A model generated the notes under the pieces. It was not told the origin of the DNA and searched no databases. It saw nothing but the letters and a program-made list of their open reading frames with translations. From assembly GCA_017454765.1 (NCBI GenBank), contig JAFTCJ010000026.1:41293-105292 (forward strand): a stretch of 64,000 nt of DNA, read 5' to 3'. Origin of the DNA: Erysipelotrichaceae bacterium. GTDB taxonomy: Bacteria > Bacillota_I > Bacilli_A > Erysipelotrichales > Erysipelotrichaceae. Below are positions 60,118-64,000 of the stretch, in pieces; positions within the stretch are counted from its first letter, which is position 1; each line of letters begins with the position of its first letter. The translations under genes and the position numbers were made by a program.

Positions 60118-60131
60118 TTAGGAGGCTAATT

Positions 60132-62528
60132 ATGAGTGCATTTGATTACAAGAAGATCGAAAAGAAGTGGCAGGATTTCTGGGAGGAGAATGAGACATTC
60201 AAGACGGACATCCGTGATTTCTCCAAGCCGAAATTCTATGCCCTGGATATGTTCCCGTATCCTTCAGGTGTCGGTCTTCATGCCGGACATCCGGAAGGCT
60301 ATACCGCTACCGATGTCGTCAGCAGATACAAGAGGATGAAGGGTTTCAATGTCCTGCATCCGATGGGTTTTGACTCCTTCGGTCTGCCGGCAGAACAGTA
60401 TGCGATCCAGACAGGAAATCATCCTGCCGGTTTCACGCAGAAAAATATCGATCATTTCACAGAGCAGCTGAAAGGCCTGGGTTTCTCCTATGACTGGTCG
60501 AGAGTCGTATCGACTTCCGATCCGGATTACTATAAATGGACACAGTGGATCTTCAAACAGCTGTTCCTGGACGGCTATGCCAAGTGCATCGAGATGCCGG
60601 TAAACTGGTGTGAGGAACTGGGCTGCGTTCTGGCCAATGATGAAGTCATCGACGGCAAGTCGGAAAGAGGCGGCTATCCGGTCGTCCGCAAGAACATGAA
60701 GCAGTGGATCATCGATATCCCGGCTTATGCAGAGAGACTGCTGGACAACCTTGAAAAGATCGACTGGCCGGAATCCACCAAGGAGATACAGCGCAACTGG
60801 ATCGGCAAGTCCATCGGTGCGGAAGTCGTATTCAGGATCGATGGTCATGACGAGACTTTCACCGTGTTCACGACCCGCTGCGATACCTTGTTCGGTGCAA
60901 CTTACTGTGTTTTCTCTCCGGAGCATCCGCTGGTAGACAAGATCACGACGCCTGAAAAGAAAGCGGAAGTCGAAGCTTATCAGAAGGAATGTGCCTCCAA
61001 GTCGGAAATGGAGAGGACGGAATTAAATAAGGATAAGACCGGCGTCTTTACCGGTGCTTATGCGATCAATCCGGTCAACGGCAAGAAGATCCCGATCTGG
61101 ATCTCCGACTATGTCCTGATGACTTACGGAACCGGCGCGATCATGGCTGTTCCGGCACATGATGAAAGAGACTATGAGTTCGCAAAGAAGTTCGGCCTTG
61201 AGATCATTGAGGTCTTGAAGGGCGGCGATATCACGAAAGAAGCCTGGACGCAGGACGGCATCCATGTGAATTCCGGTTTCATGGACGGCATGAACAAGGA
61301 AGACGCAATCGGAGCGATGCTTGCATGGCTCGAAGAAAAGGGTATCGGCAACCGCAAGGTCAACTATAAGCTGAGAGAATGGATCTTTGCCAGACAGCGT
61401 TACTGGGGCGAACCGATCCCGGTCATTCATTATGAGGACGGAACCGTCGGCATTCTCGACGACGAAGATCTGCCTCTGATCCTGCCCGAGCTTTCCGATT
61501 ACGGTCCCTCCAAGACGGGAGCGCCTCTGGATAAGGCAACAGACTGGGTCAATGTGGAGTATAAGGGAAAGAAAGGCAAGAGAGAGACATCGACGATGCC
61601 GGGTTCTGCCGGTTCTTCCTGGTATTTCCTGAGATACATCGATCCGCATAACGACAGGGAATTCGCGGATCAGGAACTGCTGAAGCACTGGATGCCGGTT
61701 GATCTGTATGTCGGCGGTCCGGAACATGCGGTCGGACACCTGCTTTATGCCAGGATGTGGAACAACTATCTTTATGACAAGGGGCTGGCTCCGACTGAGG
61801 AACCGTTCCAGAAACTGGTCCATCAGGGCTATATCCTGGGTGCCAACGGCATCAAGATGGGCAAGCGTTATCCGGAATATGTCGTCAACCCGACAGACAT
61901 CGTCGAGCGCTACGGTGCCGATACGATGAGACTCTATGAGATGTTCATGGGGCCACTGGAGGCTGACAAGCCCTGGTCAACGCAGGGTATCGAAGGTGCA
62001 CACAGATGGCTCGAGAGAGTCTACCGTCTGATGGTTGAATCAGGCAAGCTGACCGATGAGAATGACGGCAAGCTGGATTATTCCTACAATTTCACTGTCA
62101 AGAAGGTGAGCGAGGATATCGAGAACCTTCGTCTGAACACGGCGATCGCCCAGATGATGATCTTCATCAACGACTGCTACAAGGAAGAGAAGGTCTATAA
62201 GGAGTACGCAGTCAACTTCGTGCAGATGCTGTCGGTCTATGCGCCGCATATCGGCAATGAGATGTATCAGATCCTGACCGGAAAGGACGATCTGGCATAC
62301 CGTCCGTGGCCTGAATTCAATGAAAGCAAGCTGATCGTGGAGGAAAAGGAGATCGCTGTCCAGGTCAACGGCAAGGTCAGGGCGAAGTTCACTGTTCCGG
62401 CCGATGCATCGGATGAACTAATTTATGAAACAGCACTTGAGCAGGACAATGTAAAGAAATACATCGAGGGCAACGAGATCAAGAAACACTTCGTCATCCG
62501 CGGACGTATCGTCAATATCGTGATTTAA
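60132..62528 (+). CDS. leuS: Leucyl-tRNA synthetase
   Basis: The 798-residue synthetase has the HIGH-type motif HAGH (50-53), an editing domain with TTRCDTLFG and [13 protein letters not shown], and an anticodon/C-terminal region. The second signature reads KMGKR (575-579), followed by an unusual YPEYVVNP, where KMSKS is expected. The start at 60132 follows TTAGGAGG and the T-box; an earlier in-frame ATG is in the leader and is rejected. A strong terminator follows. Confidence 0.94.
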   Translation: MSAFDYKKIEKKWQDFWEENETFKTDIRDFSKPKFYALDMFPYPSGVGLHAGHPEGYTATDVVSRYKRMKGFNVLHPMGFDSFGLPAEQYAIQTGNHPAGFTQKNIDHFTEQLKGLGFSYDWSRVVSTSDPDYYKWTQWIFKQLFLDGYAKCIEMPVNWCEELGCVLANDEVIDGKSERGGYPVVRKNMKQWIIDIPAYAERLLDNLEKIDWPESTKEIQRNWIGKSIGAEVVFRIDGHDETFTVFTTRCDTLFGATYCVFSPEHPLVDKITTPEKKAEVEAYQKECASKSEMERTELNKDKTGVFTGAYAINPVNGKKIPIWISDYVLMTYGTGAIMAVPAHDERDYEFAKKFGLEIIEVLKGGDITKEAWTQDGIHVNSGFMDGMNKEDAIGAMLAWLEEKGIGNRKVNYKLREWIFARQRYWGEPIPVIHYEDGTVGILDDEDLPLILPELSDYGPSKTGAPLDKATDWVNVEYKGKKGKRETSTMPGSAGSSWYFLRYIDPHNDREFADQELLKHWMPVDLYVGGPEHAVGHLLYARMWNNYLYDKGLAPTEEPFQKLVHQGYILGANGIKMGKRYPEYVVNPTDIVERYGADTMRLYEMFMGPLEADKPWSTQGIEGAHRWLERVYRLMVESGKLTDENDGKLDYSYNFTVKKVSEDIENLRLNTAIAQMMIFINDCYKEEKVYKEYAVNFVQMLSVYAPHIGNEMYQILTGKDDLAYRPWPEFNESKLIVEEKEIAVQVNGKVRAKFTVPADASDELIYETALEQDNVKKYIEGNEIKKHFVIRGRIVNIVI

Positions 62529-62556
62529 GAGGATTTAAAAAAATCCTCTTTTTTTA
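62526..62556 (+). terminator. Terminator of leuS
   Basis: The stem AAGAGGATTT/AAATCCTCTT with an AAAA loop is followed by TTTTT. The leuS stop codon overlaps its first bases. Confidence 0.85.
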
Positions 62557-62566
62557 TAAATACCAC

Positions 62567-62595
62567 TTTACAAATAGTACTATGTGATATATAGT
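62567..62595 (+). promoter_or_regulatory. Promoter of the MFS exporter with palindrome in the spacer
   Basis: TTTACA (62567-62572) and TATAGT (62590-62595) are 17 bp apart, each one mismatch from consensus. The perfect 10-bp palindrome ATAGTACTAT (62574-62583) lies between the boxes, where a bound repressor would block polymerase. Confidence 0.6.
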
Positions 62596-62619
62596 AATAT
62601 ACGTAAGGAGGCATAAATT

Positions 62620-63840
62620 ATGAAAAACAGAATTTTCAATAAAGACTTTATCCTTTTATGCCAGGGTACTTTATTTTCAACGTTCGGTGCCGTCTTATAT
62701 TCAGCGGCAATCGCATACTGGGTCTATGAGAAAACAGGTTCCACAACATTAATGGGATTATTGTCAGGTATTTCTTTCGCCGTAAGGATCTTTGCGGGAC
62801 CGATCAGCGGATCCCTGACGGATCATCTGCGCAAAAGAAACATACTGGTATATACTGATCTGATTAGAGGTCTGATCTTCATCGTCTTAGGTCTTCTGGC
62901 ATTCAGGAACACGATGAGTGTAGCGATGGTCGTCATTGTTGCTCTGGTCTCCGGTGCCTGTTCTTCACTGTTTGATCCGGCATCCACTGCTCTGGTTCCC
63001 GAGATCCTGGAAGAAAGCGTTCTGATCAAAGGGCAGTCACTGCTCAGCGGCTCTTCCACGATCATCAATCTGATCGGTATGGCACTCAGCGGCATGCTGA
63101 TCGTGAAATTCGGTGTTCCGATCCTGATCCTTGTCAACGGCATCTGCTATGTGGTCTCGGCACTCAGTGAATGGTTCATCCGCAATTATCCGAGTCATAA
63201 AACGGAAGAAACAGCCAGTCTGAAAACGATCAGAAACGATATCACCGAAAGCTTTGCTTACATTAGAAACGATATGGGTCTGATGAAGATAGGCCTGATC
63301 GTCGTCCTGGCCAATTTCCTGATTGCCGGTTTCTTTAATCTTCTGCTTCCATACTGTCTGGAAAACGGGATGACGACCGTGCAGTACGGATATCTGGGAG
63401 CCTTCATCTCAGCCGGATCATTGATCGGAACGCTGCTGCTGACTGTTGTGGATGTCTATCACAGAAAGCCCATGAGGATCATCGGCTACGGAATGTTAGG
63501 TTTCGTTTTGTGCGGAGCAGCGGCGATCTTTCTGGCTTCCTTCAAAGTGACTTCCGTTCTGTTTCTGATCTGTTTTATCTTCAACGGTGTCTTTAACGGC
63601 ATACTGACGGGTATCATGATCATGCTGATACCGGAAGACAAAAGAGGCACATTGTTTGGAACCTTCATGACCGTCACCATGATCGGCAATACCGCATCCT
63701 CACTGATGTACGGTGTATTAGGGGATCTGATCCCGCTCAGGATCCTGGGAACGGTTGCTTTCCTGCTTGGCCTGATCCCGTTGGCACTTGCCTTTGACAA
63801 GGATGTTCAGGGGATACAGATCAATCAAAGCGAAGCATAA
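62620..63840 (+). CDS. MFS exporter, macrolide-efflux (MefA)-like
   Basis: The 406-residue protein has twelve predicted membrane helices and the opening FNKDFILLCQGTLFSTFGAVL, typical of MefA/YfiS-like efflux proteins of the major facilitator superfamily. DHLRKRNILVYTDLIRG near 68 is the loop 2-3 motif. A drug or metabolite is the likely cargo; specificity is unknown. AAGGAGG precedes the start. No own terminator is seen; an insertion sequence begins about 20 bases after the stop. Confidence 0.85.
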   Translation: MKNRIFNKDFILLCQGTLFSTFGAVLYSAAIAYWVYEKTGSTTLMGLLSGISFAVRIFAGPISGSLTDHLRKRNILVYTDLIRGLIFIVLGLLAFRNTMSVAMVVIVALVSGACSSLFDPASTALVPEILEESVLIKGQSLLSGSSTIINLIGMALSGMLIVKFGVPILILVNGICYVVSALSEWFIRNYPSHKTEETASLKTIRNDITESFAYIRNDMGLMKIGLIVVLANFLIAGFFNLLLPYCLENGMTTVQYGYLGAFISAGSLIGTLLLTVVDVYHRKPMRIIGYGMLGFVLCGAAAIFLASFKVTSVLFLICFIFNGVFNGILTGIMIMLIPEDKRGTLFGTFMTVTMIGNTASSLMYGVLGDLIPLRILGTVAFLLGLIPLALAFDKDVQGIQINQSEA

Positions 63841-63907
63841 AAAAAGACTGTCGGTCGACTGAAGTGTACCCCGTTTAGTGCACTTGATTAAAAGAGCCTT
63901 ATGACTG

Positions 63908-63936
63908 AAACTATCTCCGAAAGGAGGTAGTTTTTT
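63908..63936 (+). promoter_or_regulatory. Hairpin that sequesters the transposase ribosome site
   Basis: AAACTATCTCC pairs with GGAGGTAGTTT through 11 bp (one G-U) with a GAAA loop, followed by a run of T. The GGAGG ribosome site is in the 3' arm. Outside transcripts would fold here and terminate or block translation. Confidence 0.6.
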
Positions 63937-63938
63937 CT

Positions 63939-64000
63939 ATGGCCAGTAAGGGACAAAGGTTCAATAAGTATGATCCGGAGTTCAGGGAAATGGTCCTCAA
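63939..64000 (+). CDS. Transposase first ORF, N-terminal fragment (partial)
   Basis: Only about 20 codons are in the window, starting MASKGQRFNKYDPEFREM. The pattern fits the N-terminus of IS3-family OrfA proteins, which carry a helix-turn-helix. The frame is open at the right edge. GGAGG lies 12 bases ahead inside a hairpin. Confidence 0.6.
   Translation, partial: MASKGQRFNKYDPEFREMVL

Larger units (their letters stand above)
63859..64000 (+). mobile_element. Left end of an insertion sequence, probably IS3 family (partial)
   Basis: A likely terminal sequence begins near TGAAGTGTACCCCG (63859), with an inner dyad AAGTG/CACTT. A structured leader and the start of a transposase gene follow. 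The element runs off the window, so its right end, target duplication and family are unproven. Confidence 0.6.

Noticed and set aside
59961..60131. An upstream in-frame ATG that would extend leuS by 57 residues
   Set aside because: It lies inside the T-box leader; the extension would be translated RNA structure. The ATG at 60132 has AGGAGG and matches the normal LeuRS start.
1..64000. CRISPR arrays, integrons or plasmid origins
   Set aside because: No evenly spaced short repeats, cas genes, attC-like repeats or replication-initiator genes were seen on either strand.

Overview
The window looks like a chromosomal segment of a low-to-mid G+C Firmicute (Bacillota), most likely of the Erysipelotrichia. 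The evidence is an intact housekeeping order tmk-holB-ricT-rsmI, a T-box leader in front of leuS, an ftsE-ftsX-M23 hydrolase-CtpA run, YesM/YesN-type two-component regulation, strong AGGAGG ribosome sites and tRNAs with encoded CCA. The genus cannot be fixed from sequence reading alone.

Layout. 1-498: tail of mfd and rqcP. 648-4312: a heterodimeric ABC exporter of the TM287/TM288 type. 4374-32679: a large catabolic locus of about 22 genes. It has an MsmK-type ATPase, a plus-strand operon (6909-16486) with esterases, a Nif3-like protein, a P-loop kinase and a GH13_18 sugar phosphorylase, a minus-strand operon of three genes (16505-19342), and a plus-strand run with a solute-binding lipoprotein, YesM/YesN-type kinase and regulator, LplB/YtcP-type permeases, a serine hydrolase, a CE4 deacetylase, a YesL-like protein, a second MsmK-type ATPase and a type-B carboxylesterase. 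32702-40533: housekeeping genes (divIC, nudF, tmk, holB, ricT, rsmI, MazG-like, D-aminoacylase). 40553-45475: two tRNA-Leu genes flanking a flavin-reductase-like fusion protein, a divergent pair of HTH regulators, a cytosolic 5'-nucleotidase and a lipoprotein. 45537-54427: typA, a U32 pair, two SpoU methyltransferases, acylphosphatase, a three-part flavodiiron fusion, azlCD and the c-di-AMP receptor darA. 54533-59911: ftsE-ftsX-M23 peptidase-CtpA-MBL hydrolase. 59900-62528: T-box and leuS. 62620-63840: an MFS exporter. 63859-64000: the left end of an insertion sequence that runs off the window.

How the catabolic genes fit together (inference). Ten proteins are predicted deacylases or esterases from at least six unrelated folds, yet none has a signal peptide. 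The only exported protein of the locus is the binding lipoprotein. The only glycoside-cleaving enzyme is an intracellular GH13_18 phosphorylase next to a P-loop kinase. This suggests import of an acyl-decorated sugar or glycoside, stripping of the acyl groups in the cytoplasm, and phosphorolysis of a glucosyl bond. A 24-bp element shared by the two divergent intergenic regions may be the regulator's binding site. A second recurring theme is a -10 hexamer only 6-10 nt before the ATG of at least six genes, which suggests frequent leaderless transcription.
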